Positions 36,624 to 44,892 of a stretch of DNA of 58,106 nucleotides are shown one piece after another (the first letter of the stretch is position 1; each line of letters starts with the position of its first letter). The position numbers were made by a program, and so were the translations under genes. Below the pieces are notes generated by a model. That model did no database searches, was not told the DNA's origin, and was given only the letters and a program-made list of their open reading frames with translations. The stretch lies in contig JAIRWR010000039.1 in assembly GCA_031268885.1 (NCBI GenBank), forward strand, positions 1-58,106. The letters are read 5' to 3'. This DNA comes from Synergistaceae bacterium (GTDB lineage: Bacteria; Synergistota; Synergistia; Synergistales; Synergistaceae).

Positions 36624-36689
36624 ATATCATGCCGCATTCGGTAGGTCGGGATCGCCTCTTGAATCCATCCTGGAACGAATTATTTGCGG

Positions 36690-36901
36690 TATGCCCAAAT
36701 AGGACGGCTGGTTTCCTGTGTATCCGCCTTTCGGCTCTGTGGCAAATAGCCGCCTGTAACCGGCGCGTTTACCTCATGAAGTTCGTGTAGTATTGGACTT
36801 CGCTTTGTTGGGCAAGCTCGTCCGCTTCATACGGCCTTATATGCGCTTTCTGTGCCTGTAGAGGACTTTCACCTCCAAGTTATCACCCATGCCGGGCGCA
36901 T
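36690..36901 (-). mobile_element. Deleted group IIC intron, 5' ribozyme remnant
   Basis: On the minus strand, from 36901, the DNA reads TGCGCCCGGCATGGGTG, GGAGGTGAAAGTCC, then AACAAAGCGAAGTCC and CACGAACTTCATGAGG. This matches the start of domain I of group IIC introns as I recall the Oceanobacillus iheyensis molecule (GUGUGCCCGGCAUGGGUG and AACAAAACAAAGUCC). Compared with it, about 100 bases between the first and second blocks are missing, and there is no reverse transcriptase gene and no domain V. The 5' boundary lies five bases past the terminator hairpin at 36906-36935, which is the known target preference of class C introns. The left limit is approximate. This remnant fills most of the 348-base gap 36624-36971. 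Confidence 0.75.
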
Positions 36902-36903
36902 CT

Positions 36904-36935
36904 AAAAGGAGGGAGGCATCTCTGCCTCCCTCCTT
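36904..36935 (-). terminator. Perfect hairpin terminator between engB and pilA operons
   Basis: A 13-bp perfect stem (36906-36918 with 36923-36935) with loop TCTC. On the minus strand it is followed by a short TTTTAGA, so it mainly ends the pilin transcript; on the + strand the tail GCGATCTTCTTT is weaker but may stop the tig operon. Confidence 0.75.
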
Positions 36936-36971
36936 GCGATCTTCTTTAATATGCCGCTAAAGACTGCCTCT

Positions 36972-37463
36972 TTACTTCATGTACATGTAAATATAGTTTG
37001 GTTGGCCGCCAGTTGGTGAGAAACCCTCCGGGTACCGTCCAACGTATGCTGACGATTTATTTGCACCTGACTCCAACTTTGCCTTTACTCCCGTCGTTAT
37101 ACTTCCTGCCTTCGGACTGATGCCGATTACATAGCGTTCGACAGTGTCAGTCGCTCCAATCGCTATATCCAGATCGTATTTGCCAAGGGCATCGTCAAAC
37201 ATCGGACGGTCGCAGTACTTATCAAGGCTCTTTCTAGTATCTGCATTGTCCTCGCTCGGCCATTCGCCCTCATCGACGTAGAAGAGCAAACTCGCCGATT
37301 TTGCTGAGCGAAGATCATTTATCAACTTTGCCGCCTCAGCGCTGTCCGTCGCGGAACCGGTCGCGATCATCATCATACCGGCCAGGATCGCGATGATCAT
37401 AATGACTATCAACAGCTCAACGAGGGTGAAACCGCTTTTTCTTGCCTTCAATATCTTTTTCAT
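36972..37463 (-). CDS. pilA: Type IV pilin (major pilin-like)
   Basis: 163 residues. A short basic leader MKKILKARKSG is cut before FTLVELLIVIMIIAILAGM, a textbook prepilin motif with Glu5 and a long hydrophobic helix. The globular part (about 40-163) has no cysteine pair loop like Neisseria pilin and ends in the aromatic segment YIYMYMK. Processed by prepilin peptidase and polymerised by the PilB/PilC machinery into the pilus. ATG preceded by GAGGAG. Transcribed with, or separately from, the pilC-like gene 223 bases upstream; the intervening bases hold no gene. Confidence 0.92.
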   Translation of the reverse strand: MKKILKARKSGFTLVELLIVIMIIAILAGMMMIATGSATDSAEAAKLINDLRSAKSASLLFYVDEGEWPSEDNADTRKSLDKYCDRPMFDDALGKYDLDIAIGATDTVERYVIGISPKAGSITTGVKAKLESGANKSSAYVGRYPEGFSPTGGQPNYIYMYMK

Positions 37464-37686
37464 AATAACTCCTCACTTTCTTCGGGCTTTGGCCCGCTTC
37501 TGATTGAAATATCCCCACCCATACCCTTTTCTTTCCTTACAATTCGCTTTTTTATTCTTCAATTTACTCTGTTCTCCCCGTCATCCGCCTCCCCTTATGC
37601 AGTCTCTTCGAAACTCGATAAAAACTCCCTGCTTCCTGTGACGCTCATATCTTTATGACTTCAGGCCCCCAGATTTCAGGCCGGTG

Positions 37687-38931
37687 TTACATCAGCTGCT
37701 GCATCGACTGAATCAGCGGCACGAAGATTGATCCCACCACCAGGCCCACCACCAGGCCGATGAAGACTATCAGAACCGGCTCTATTATGGAGGTGAGGGA
37801 CTTTATCTTTTCGTCAAGCTCCATGTCGTACCAATCGGCGACCTTGGACAAGACCTCATCCACCTGACCGGTCTCCTCCCCGACAGCCACCATATGAGCC
37901 ACCATCGCCGGGAAGAGCTTCTGCTCCTTTATCGTGGCGCTCAGCAGTATGCCGTTCTGCGCGCGCTCCCGCATCATCCTGAACGCGTCCTTCACCACTA
38001 CGTTGTCCGCAACGCCAGCGGACATCTCTATCGAATCAAGTATCGAGACCCCCGCGGTTACCAGAGTGGCGAATGTACGGAAGGACCTCGCCAGTATCGC
38101 CTTGAATATTATGTCGCCGATGAGCGGCGCTTTCACCTTCCGCTTATCCAGGAACCTCCGTCCGCCCTCGCTCTTCTTTATAAAGTGCATCGCCACCCAC
38201 AGAAGTATGAACGGAATCGGCAGGGTGAACCAATATCCCCTGAGAAAGTCCGAGAAGCCAAAGATCGCGGCAGTCATCTTTGGCAGCTCCGACATTCCCA
38301 TATTATCGAACGCCTTGCGGAACATCGGAACGATTACCGCGCTGAGTATGCCCAGAGCCAACATGGTAAAGGCTACCACCACGCTTGGATAGGTCATCGC
38401 CGACTTTACCTTCTTTTGAAGGGCGTACTGCTTCTCCACAAAGTCGGCCAGCCTCGCCATGCTCACGTCCAGGACTCCGCCCTCTTCCCCGGCCTTGACA
38501 AGAGATATCTCCAATCCGGTGAAGATCTTGGGGTAGCGAGACATCGCCGCCCCGAACGTGACTCCTCCGCCAACCGCATCCCTCATGCCTACTATCGCGG
38601 TCTTGAGCGTCTTGTTCTCGGTCTGGTTTGCCAGCAGATCAAGCGTGGCCGCTACGGTTATGCCCGCGTTTACCATGGTCGCCATCTGCTTGAATATTAT
38701 ATTTTTATCCTTCAGCGTGACCTTCTGAGGGATCAGCTCTATGTTAAGATTGAACGACTTCTTCCCGCCTTTTTCGGCTGTGGCGACGGCAAATCCACCC
38801 TGGGCCTCAACGCTTATGGGGGACATCCCCTGTTCTCTCAGCCAGGAGACCGCCGCCTCCTGAGAAGCAGCCTCCCTGCTGCCGGTAGTTATTGTTCCCG
38901 TTGTAGTTCTAGCCCTGTACCTAAACAACAT
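37687..38931 (-). CDS. pilC: Type IV pilus / type II secretion inner-membrane platform protein PilC/GspF
   Basis: 414 residues. The N-terminal FRYRARTTTGTITTGSREA segment and two repeats of the T2SSF domain are present, each with a membrane anchor: about 185-210 (SVVVAFTMLALGILSAVIVPM) and a last helix pair near 380-405. The motifs MVNAGI and SLVKAGEEGG, repeated as LVTAGVSI and MVAVGEETGQ, are the family's paired signature. It is the membrane platform that couples the pilus ATPase to pilin polymerisation. ATG after GGGAGG. pilB/pilT genes are not in the window. Confidence 0.94.
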   Translation of the reverse strand: MLFRYRARTTTGTITTGSREAASQEAAVSWLREQGMSPISVEAQGGFAVATAEKGGKKSFNLNIELIPQKVTLKDKNIIFKQMATMVNAGITVAATLDLLANQTENKTLKTAIVGMRDAVGGGVTFGAAMSRYPKIFTGLEISLVKAGEEGGVLDVSMARLADFVEKQYALQKKVKSAMTYPSVVVAFTMLALGILSAVIVPMFRKAFDNMGMSELPKMTAAIFGFSDFLRGYWFTLPIPFILLWVAMHFIKKSEGGRRFLDKRKVKAPLIGDIIFKAILARSFRTFATLVTAGVSILDSIEMSAGVADNVVVKDAFRMMRERAQNGILLSATIKEQKLFPAMVAHMVAVGEETGQVDEVLSKVADWYDMELDEKIKSLTSIIEPVLIVFIGLVVGLVVGSIFVPLIQSMQQLM

Positions 38932-38994
38932 GAGGAATGCCTCCCATCTGACTTGTTACTTTTTAGCCTCAAGACCTCTGCCTTGATGATCATT

Positions 38995-39022
38995 ATTATA
39001 GGGACAAAAATGATATTTGCAA
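38995..39022 (-). promoter_or_regulatory. Sigma-70-like promoter of pilC (minus strand)
   Basis: On the minus strand TTGCAA at 39022-39017, 16-base spacer, perfect TATAAT at 39000-38995, about 65 bases before the pilC ATG. The gap between the divergent pilC and rpsO genes (38932-39338) holds this, the rpsO promoter and no gene. Confidence 0.55.
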
Positions 39023-39218
39023 TAGGACTTTAGACTCATATTAGGGAAGTTTTTTTGTCTCACGTGGATACGCAACAGCCGCAAAAATGCCGCCAGACTC
39101 GGAGACGAGCGTCAAAGCCAAGCAGCGTTCAAAGCAGGTTCAATATTCATGTCTATACTCCATAAACATTCGATCCGATTCTTTTGGCTTCATGTTATAG
39201 GATGAGACGAAGCCGGAA

Positions 39219-39248
39219 TTTTCGCGGGGCGAGTTCATGTGCTATAAT
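39219..39248 (+). promoter_or_regulatory. Extended -10 promoter of rpsO
   Basis: TGCTATAAT at 39240-39248 is an extended -10 box; the -35 region near 39219-39225 (TTTTCGC) is poor, as is usual for extended -10 promoters. It leaves a leader of about 85 bases before the TTG of rpsO. Confidence 0.55.
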
Positions 39249-39338
39249 CAAGTACCTTCTACCCGGACTGGCGCGTTTGTTCCGACATGTAACGCCAGCC
39301 TGAGTCGCGAGGATAAAAGTGCTTGGGAGTGAAGCGGA

Positions 39339-39605
39339 TTGATTGACAAGGAACTAAAGACACAGGTGATCGAACAGTACAAGACGCACGGAGCGGACAC
39401 CGGCTCGCCGGAGGTGCAGATCGCGATCTTGACGACCCGCATCCGGCAGCTAACGGAACACATGAAAATTCACAAAAAGGACTTCCACTCGCGGAGAGGG
39501 TTGCTGATAATGGTGGGTAAGCGGCGAAAGCTGCTTCAATACCTCAGGAATAAGGACTTCAGCCGTTATCAGAGCCTCATACAGAGGCTTGGGCTGCGGC
39601 ATTAG
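39339..39605 (+). CDS. rpsO: 30S ribosomal protein S15
   Basis: 88 residues, TTG start seven bases after GGGAGTG. The four-helix S15 pattern is complete: [40 protein letters not shown] and the C-terminal [14 protein letters not shown]. It binds 16S rRNA helices 20-22 early in small-subunit assembly. Followed by a hairpin and then pnp, the classic rpsO-pnp order. Confidence 0.98.
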   Translation: MIDKELKTQVIEQYKTHGADTGSPEVQIAILTTRIRQLTEHMKIHKKDFHSRRGLLIMVGKRRKLLQYLRNKDFSRYQSLIQRLGLRH

Positions 39606-39661
39606 TCCCTCAAATAAGGAATACGCCGATTCTCCATCAACTTGATGATATTTAATCAGAC

Positions 39662-39717
39662 GGGTAACGCAAAGCCTCGTGAGCGGTTAGGGTTTTCGCG
39701 TTGCCCTTCGTCTTTTT
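39662..39717 (+). terminator. Hairpin between rpsO and pnp
   Basis: A stem of about 12 pairs with one G-T and one A-C (39662-39673 with 39695-39706) is followed by TTCGTCTTTTT. It looks like a Rho-independent terminator that would end rpsO or attenuate read-through into pnp, as in E. coli. The loop contains a small inner GCCTCGTGAGC fold. Confidence 0.6.
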
Positions 39718-39845
39718 CCGGCGCTCCTATTGCGTCTGACAACCCTCCGCAGATCCAGCCTTCGCTGGGGTTCGGAGTGATTGATGAGGAATTGCCGCCG
39801 GCGGATTGCTACATTTAATGAGATATATAGAGGGGGGTATGAGGA

Positions 39846-42146
39846 ATGGCTGAAACATTTAGCCTCGAACTGGGAGGAAGGACCATTTCGTTCGAGACCG
39901 GCCGCATGGCAAAACAGGCTGACGCGTCCATATTCGCGCAGTGCGGCGAGACTGTGGTTCTGGTGACATCCGTCATGACGGACAAGCCGAGGGAGGGGCT
40001 GGACTTCTTTCCCCTGCTTGTCGATTACGAGGAGCGCTACTACTCGGCTGGGAAGATCCCAGGCGGATTCATAAAGCGCGAGGGACGCCCGTCCGAGTCG
40101 GCGATACTCTCGGCGCGCGTCATAGACAGATCGATACGCTCACTGTTTCCGGAATACATGCGCAATGACGTCCATGTCGTCAGCACGGTGCTGTCCGTGG
40201 ATCAGGTAATAGCGCCGAATATACTGGCGATCAACGCCGCGTCCGCGGCGCTTGCCATATCCGACATCCCGTGGAACGGCCCGATAGGCGCTGTTAAGGT
40301 CGGGTATATCGATGGCAAATTTGTCATAAACCCGACGGAACAGGAGACGCAGCGCAGCGAGCTCGACCTCATAGTAGCCGGGCACAGGGGCGGGATAACC
40401 ATGGTCGAGGCGGGAGCCGCGGAGGTTACGGAAGAACTTCTGATAGACGCGCTCGAACTTGCCCAGAACGAGATAAACAAGATAGTGGATTTCATACTCG
40501 GCATGGCGGAGCGGGTTGGCCAGGAGAAGATAGCCCTGCCGGCCCCGGTCCGCGTCGATGAGATCGACGATTGGGTCCGTTCCGAGCTTGCCGGCGAGAT
40601 CTACAGCGCGATACAAATTCACGGAAAGGCCGAGCGCGCGGTTTCTTTATCCGCTATATCGCAGAAGGCCGTCGAGCGTTTTGCTAAGAGCCATCCCGAC
40701 TCAAAGCCCTACATAGCCGGCCTCATTGACGAGATAACTAAAAAAGAAGTGCGCCGGCTCATACTGGAGGACAAAAAGCGCGCCGACGGGCGCGCGATGG
40801 ACGAACTCCGCCAGATAACGTGCGAGGTCGGGGTACTGCCCAGAACACACGGGTCCGCGCTGTTCACCAGAGGGGAGACCCAGTCGCTTGCGGTGACCAC
40901 GCTCGGCATGGTGGGGACCGACGATCAGATGCTCGACGGGCTGAAGTGGGACGAGCCGGCCAAGCGCTTTATCCTTCACTATAACTTCCCTCCATACTCT
41001 GTGGGCGAAGTTCGCCCCATGAGAGGCCCTGGAAGACGCGAGATCGGTCACGGGGCGCTCGCCGAGAGGGCTTTGCGGGGCATGTTGCCTCCCGAGGAGG
41101 AGTTCCCCTACGTAGTGCGGGTCGTCTCCGATATACTGGAGTCGAACGGTTCGAGTTCCATGGCCAGCGTATGCGGCGCCAGCCTCTCCATGATGGACGC
41201 CGGCGTGCCAGTCAAAAAACCTGTTGCGGGCGTCGCGATGGGGCTGATAGCGGATGATGGAAGATTCGGAATCCTGACAGATATTCAAGGGCTCGAGGAT
41301 CACTACGGGGACATGGATTTCAAGGTGACCGGCTCTCGTGACGGCGTCACCGCGCTTCAAATGGACAATAAGGCCGGCGGCATAACGAGGGAGATCCTGG
41401 AACAAGCCCTCGCTCAGGCACGCCGGGGCCGGCTGTGGATACTGGACAGAATGGCGATGACGATATCGGCGGCGAGGCCCGAGATATCGCCGAACGCCCC
41501 CCGCATACTGACGCTGTGTATCGACACGGAGAAGATCCGCGACGTGATCGGGCCTGGCGGCAAGACAATACGCTCAATAATAGCGCAGACCGGGGCAAAG
41601 GTTGACGTGGAAGACGACGGAAAGGTCTACATATCCGCCATGGAGTCGGCCGCCGCCGAGAAGGCGAAAAAGATGATCGTGGACCTGACGAGAGAGGTCC
41701 GGGCGGGCGAAATGTTCATAGGACACGTGACGCGGCTGATCAACTTCGGCGTGTTCGTCGAGATACTCCCAGGTAAGGAGGGACTGCTCCACGTCAGCGA
41801 GATCAGCTCGCATCACATACCAAAGATCGATGACGCGTTTAAAACCGGCGACGAGGTGCTGGTCGTCGTCAAGGAGATTGACGAGATGAATCGCGTAAAC
41901 CTCTCGCGAAAGAGAGCTCTGGAACAGACCGCCTCGGTGGAGGCGGATCCTCTGCTTGCGCCTCAGCTCTCAGCGGAGAGGGCACGGGACGAACGTTACT
42001 CGGTCCTCCCAAAGGGGGACAGGGGAGATAGGGGAGACGGCCCGGCGAGACGGGACAGGGACTTCCGGCCCGGAGGAGACAGGGACAGAGGAGACCGCCC
42101 CCGAGGCGGCTATCGTCCCGATAGCAGAAGAAGAGACGGCAAGTGA
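39846..42146 (+). CDS. pnp: Polyribonucleotide nucleotidyltransferase
   Basis: 766 residues. Two RNase PH domains are separated by an all-helical domain; the second carries the catalytic region GILTDIQGLEDHYGDMDFKV. A KH domain follows with GPGGKT near 569, then an S1 domain (about 622-690, FIGHVTRLINFGVFVEILP). The last 55 residues form an Arg/Asp/Gly-rich tail. The enzyme degrades RNA 3' to 5' with phosphate and forms trimers, alone or in a degradosome; the basic tail could contact RNA or partners. The ribosome site GAGG lies very close to the ATG at 39846, so initiation may be weak. Confidence 0.97.
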   Translation: MAETFSLELGGRTISFETGRMAKQADASIFAQCGETVVLVTSVMTDKPREGLDFFPLLVDYEERYYSAGKIPGGFIKREGRPSESAILSARVIDRSIRSLFPEYMRNDVHVVSTVLSVDQVIAPNILAINAASAALAISDIPWNGPIGAVKVGYIDGKFVINPTEQETQRSELDLIVAGHRGGITMVEAGAAEVTEELLIDALELAQNEINKIVDFILGMAERVGQEKIALPAPVRVDEIDDWVRSELAGEIYSAIQIHGKAERAVSLSAISQKAVERFAKSHPDSKPYIAGLIDEITKKEVRRLILEDKKRADGRAMDELRQITCEVGVLPRTHGSALFTRGETQSLAVTTLGMVGTDDQMLDGLKWDEPAKRFILHYNFPPYSVGEVRPMRGPGRREIGHGALAERALRGMLPPEEEFPYVVRVVSDILESNGSSSMASVCGASLSMMDAGVPVKKPVAGVAMGLIADDGRFGILTDIQGLEDHYGDMDFKVTGSRDGVTALQMDNKAGGITREILEQALAQARRGRLWILDRMAMTISAARPEISPNAPRILTLCIDTEKIRDVIGPGGKTIRSIIAQTGAKVDVEDDGKVYISAMESAAAEKAKKMIVDLTREVRAGEMFIGHVTRLINFGVFVEILPGKEGLLHVSEISSHHIPKIDDAFKTGDEVLVVVKEIDEMNRVNLSRKRALEQTASVEADPLLAPQLSAERARDERYSVLPKGDRGDRGDGPARRDRDFRPGGDRDRGDRPRGGYRPDSRRRDGK

Positions 42147-42177
42147 CGGATAAATAATCTTTGAGGAGATGATTTGA

Positions 42178-44061
42178 ATGGCTCATTACGATGGACCGGA
42201 CGCGAAAGAGTTTGACCGCGGCGACGCGACAAGCCCGTTCGACCTCTTCGTGGCGTGGGGCATAGACGGCGCGATAGCGGCAACTGAGGATGGAAAACTT
42301 GTGGACCTGCGCGCGAAGCTGACGCGAGGAGGCGCCATCCTGCCTGTCTTTCCCGATACGCCCGAGGGACTCGAAATTCTCCGGCATTCGGCATCTCACA
42401 TCATGGCGCAGGCCATACTTCGTCTGTACCCTGGAGCTAAGTTCGGAGTCGGCCCTACTATAAAGGACGGATTTTATTACGACGTTCTGTTTCCATCTCC
42501 GATATCCGAGGAAGACCTCCAGGCCATAGAGTCCGAGATGAAGAGGATTTCAGACGAAGACCTCGGCGTTGAGCGAGTCGAGGCGACAAGCGCCGACGCT
42601 CTCGAAAGATTCAAGGACGACCGCTTCAAGACGGAACTCATAACGGACATCGGCGCGGAACAGATCTCGCTGTACGGACAGGGGGAGTTCTGGGATCTGT
42701 GCCGCGGTCCTCACGTTCCCAGCACCGGCTGTGTGAAACATTTCAGGCTTCTCTCCCTGGCCGGGGCATACTGGCGCGGCGACGAACGCAACGTCATGCT
42801 GACCCGCGTGTACGGCACGGCATTTGCCGACGGACAATCCCTCGACGATTATATAAAGCGCGTGGAGGAAGCCAAGAAGCGCGATCACAGAAAGCTCGGC
42901 CGCGAGCTCGACCTCTACAGCTTCCAGCCGGAGGGACCAGGATTTCCCTTCTTCCACCCCAAGGGCATGACACTGATGAACACCCTCGTGGATTTCTGGC
43001 GTCACGAACACAGGAAGCGCGGTTACAGCGAGATAAGGACGCCGCTAATCCTCGACGGGGACCTCTGGATCCGGTCCGGTCACATGGATTACTACAGTGA
43101 GAACATGTACTTCACTGAGATAGACGAGCGTCCGTTCGTTATCAAACCGATGAACTGCCCCGGAGGTATTCTGGTCTACAAGACAGCGATACGGAGTTAT
43201 CGGGAGATGCCCATGCGAGTCGCGGAACTCGGCACGGTTCACAGGCACGAGCGCTCGGGAGTCCTTCATGGGCTCATGAGGGTGCGCTGTTTCACGCAGG
43301 ATGACGCGCACGTCTACTGCGCCGAGGACCAGATCGGCGACGAGGTAAAGGCCATCATGGACCTCGACAAGTACGTGTACGGCATGTTCGGCTTCAAGTT
43401 CAGGGTGGAGCTCTCCACAAAGCCGGAGAGCTCCATGGGAGATCCAGCGCTCTGGGAGCTGGCCGAGAACAGGCTCCAGAACGCCCTGGAGGAGACCGGA
43501 ACGCCGTACAGGGTCAACCCGGGAGATGGCGCGTTCTACGGTCCCAAGATAGACTATCATCTGGAGGACAGCATCGGCCGCACGTGGCAGTGCGGCACGA
43601 TCCAGCTTGATTTCCAGCTGCCGGAGAAGTTCGGCTTGACTTATATAGGAAGCGACGGTGGGGAACACAGGCCTGTCATGCTTCACCGCACGGTGCTCGG
43701 CAGCCTTGAGCGATTCATCGGAATTCTCGTCGAACATTACGCCGGCGCGTTTCCATACTGGCTCTCGCCCGTCCAGGTCAGGATAATCCAGGTAAAACAG
43801 GAGTTTGCCCCCTACGCCGCGGAGGTTGAGAACGGCCTGAATGAGATGGGGGTCAGGACGGAGCGGGATTCCCGCGACGAAAAGCTCGGCAAGAAGATCC
43901 GCGACGCTCAGATGGACAAGATACCGTACATGCTCGTCATAGGCGCGCGCGAGTCGAACGACCGGACCGTATCGGTCAGATCGAGGCAGGAGGGCGACAC
44001 CGGCTCCAAGACGATGGACGAGTTCAGGTCCATACTCGCGGCGGAGTTCAGCCCTTTCTGA
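42178..44061 (+). CDS. thrS: Threonyl-tRNA synthetase
   Basis: 627 residues. An N-terminal TGS-like domain precedes the editing domain with RHSASHIMAQ. The class II catalytic core has zinc ligands Cys327 (MNCPGG), His378 (QDDAH) and His503 (MLHRTVLGS), and the anticodon-binding domain closes the protein with LGKKIRDAQMDKIPYMLVIG. It charges tRNA(Thr) and clears Ser-tRNA(Thr). An oddity is RVRCFTQDDAH where the family nearly always has RVRGFTQDDAH. ATG 31 bases after pnp. The gap is far too short for a T-box leader. Confidence 0.97.
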   Translation: MAHYDGPDAKEFDRGDATSPFDLFVAWGIDGAIAATEDGKLVDLRAKLTRGGAILPVFPDTPEGLEILRHSASHIMAQAILRLYPGAKFGVGPTIKDGFYYDVLFPSPISEEDLQAIESEMKRISDEDLGVERVEATSADALERFKDDRFKTELITDIGAEQISLYGQGEFWDLCRGPHVPSTGCVKHFRLLSLAGAYWRGDERNVMLTRVYGTAFADGQSLDDYIKRVEEAKKRDHRKLGRELDLYSFQPEGPGFPFFHPKGMTLMNTLVDFWRHEHRKRGYSEIRTPLILDGDLWIRSGHMDYYSENMYFTEIDERPFVIKPMNCPGGILVYKTAIRSYREMPMRVAELGTVHRHERSGVLHGLMRVRCFTQDDAHVYCAEDQIGDEVKAIMDLDKYVYGMFGFKFRVELSTKPESSMGDPALWELAENRLQNALEETGTPYRVNPGDGAFYGPKIDYHLEDSIGRTWQCGTIQLDFQLPEKFGLTYIGSDGGEHRPVMLHRTVLGSLERFIGILVEHYAGAFPYWLSPVQVRIIQVKQEFAPYAAEVENGLNEMGVRTERDSRDEKLGKKIRDAQMDKIPYMLVIGARESNDRTVSVRSRQEGDTGSKTMDEFRSILAAEFSPF

Positions 44062-44097
44062 AAGAACAAGCCGCGGTGGATTGACCGGATGACTTGA

Positions 44098-44147
44098 GAA
44101 GGCGGATTGATTTACCCTTTAAGGTTTTTAAAATAAAATCAGCCTTC
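44098..44147 (+). terminator. Weak hairpin after thrS
   Basis: GAAGGC (44098-44103) pairs with GCCTTC (44142-44147), and inner TGATTT with AAATCA, around an AT-rich loop. There is no T-run after it, so it is at best a weak terminator or a leader fold of tenA. It has none of the conserved TPP-riboswitch segments. Confidence 0.3.
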
Positions 44148-44172
44148 CGTTGATTTCGAGGAGGTAGCGGAA

Positions 44173-44853
44173 GTGTCGTTTTCGAGGTCGCTGAAGGAGA
44201 GGTCAGGCAAGCGCTGGGAGGAGAGCTACAGTCACCCCTTTGTTCAGGAACTTGGCGCTGGAACGCTCGACCGCGAGTCGTTTAAATTTTACCTCTTGCA
44301 GGATTATATATACCTCGTGGAGTACGCGAAAGTCTTCGCGGTTGGGGTTGTCAAATCGGCGGATGAGGGCATGATGGCCAACTTCACCCGATCTCAGCAC
44401 TCCATCCTGTGCCGCGAGATGGAGACGCACAGGGATTATATGAGAAAGTTCGGCATCTCCCAGAGGGAGATGGAGGAGTCGCGTCAGTCGCTCTTCTCAA
44501 AGGCCTACACTTCAAACATGATGTACACGGCAACAGTTGGGGGTCCCGCTGAGATAATCTCAGTGGTCCTCCCCTGCGCCTGGAGTTATTACGACTACGC
44601 GGCCAGGCTCAAATCGAAATTTTCAGACACGATCGAAGACAACTTTTACAGGTCTTGGATAGACGTATATTCGAGCGAGGAGTACCGCGAATCGTTCGAA
44701 TGGCTCTTTTCGGATCTCGACAGATTGAGTGAAAGCCGTTCCCAGAGGGAGTTGGACGCTCTCTGGGATATATTCCAGACGAGCGTCGAGTTCGAATACC
44801 TCTTCTGGGACATCTGCCATAGGAGGCAGATGTTATACGCCGTCGGGATGTGA
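44173..44853 (+). CDS. tenA: TenA family thiaminase II / aminopyrimidine aminohydrolase
   Basis: 226 residues, GTG start after GAGGAGGTAG. Helical-bundle TenA protein with Asp44 in LLQDYIYLVEYAK, the nucleophile Cys135 in LPCAWSYYDYA and the C-terminal glutamate region SVEFEYLFWD; Asp44 and Cys135 fall at the same numbers as in Bacillus TenA. It hydrolyses damaged thiamine products (formylaminopyrimidine salvage) or thiamine itself. No other thiamine genes lie nearby. The C-terminal MLYAVGM is short. The KDPG aldolase gene begins 39 bases downstream. Confidence 0.92.
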   Translation: MSFSRSLKERSGKRWEESYSHPFVQELGAGTLDRESFKFYLLQDYIYLVEYAKVFAVGVVKSADEGMMANFTRSQHSILCREMETHRDYMRKFGISQREMEESRQSLFSKAYTSNMMYTATVGGPAEIISVVLPCAWSYYDYAARLKSKFSDTIEDNFYRSWIDVYSSEEYRESFEWLFSDLDRLSESRSQRELDALWDIFQTSVEFEYLFWDICHRRQMLYAVGM

Positions 44854-44892
44854 GATAATGAAGGCCGAAATTCAAGGACAGGAGTGAGGCAC

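Noticed and set aside
37894-39033. 379-codon open frame on the + strand
   Set aside because: Antisense to pilC, which has clear T2SSF repeats; the frame is rich in His, Arg and Tyr without motifs.
42147-42177. T-box leader for thrS
   Set aside because: Only 31 bases separate pnp and thrS, too few for a T-box.
44062-44172. TPP riboswitch upstream of tenA
   Set aside because: Neither CTGAGA nor the ACCTGATCTGG-type thi-box segment is present; only a weak hairpin is seen.
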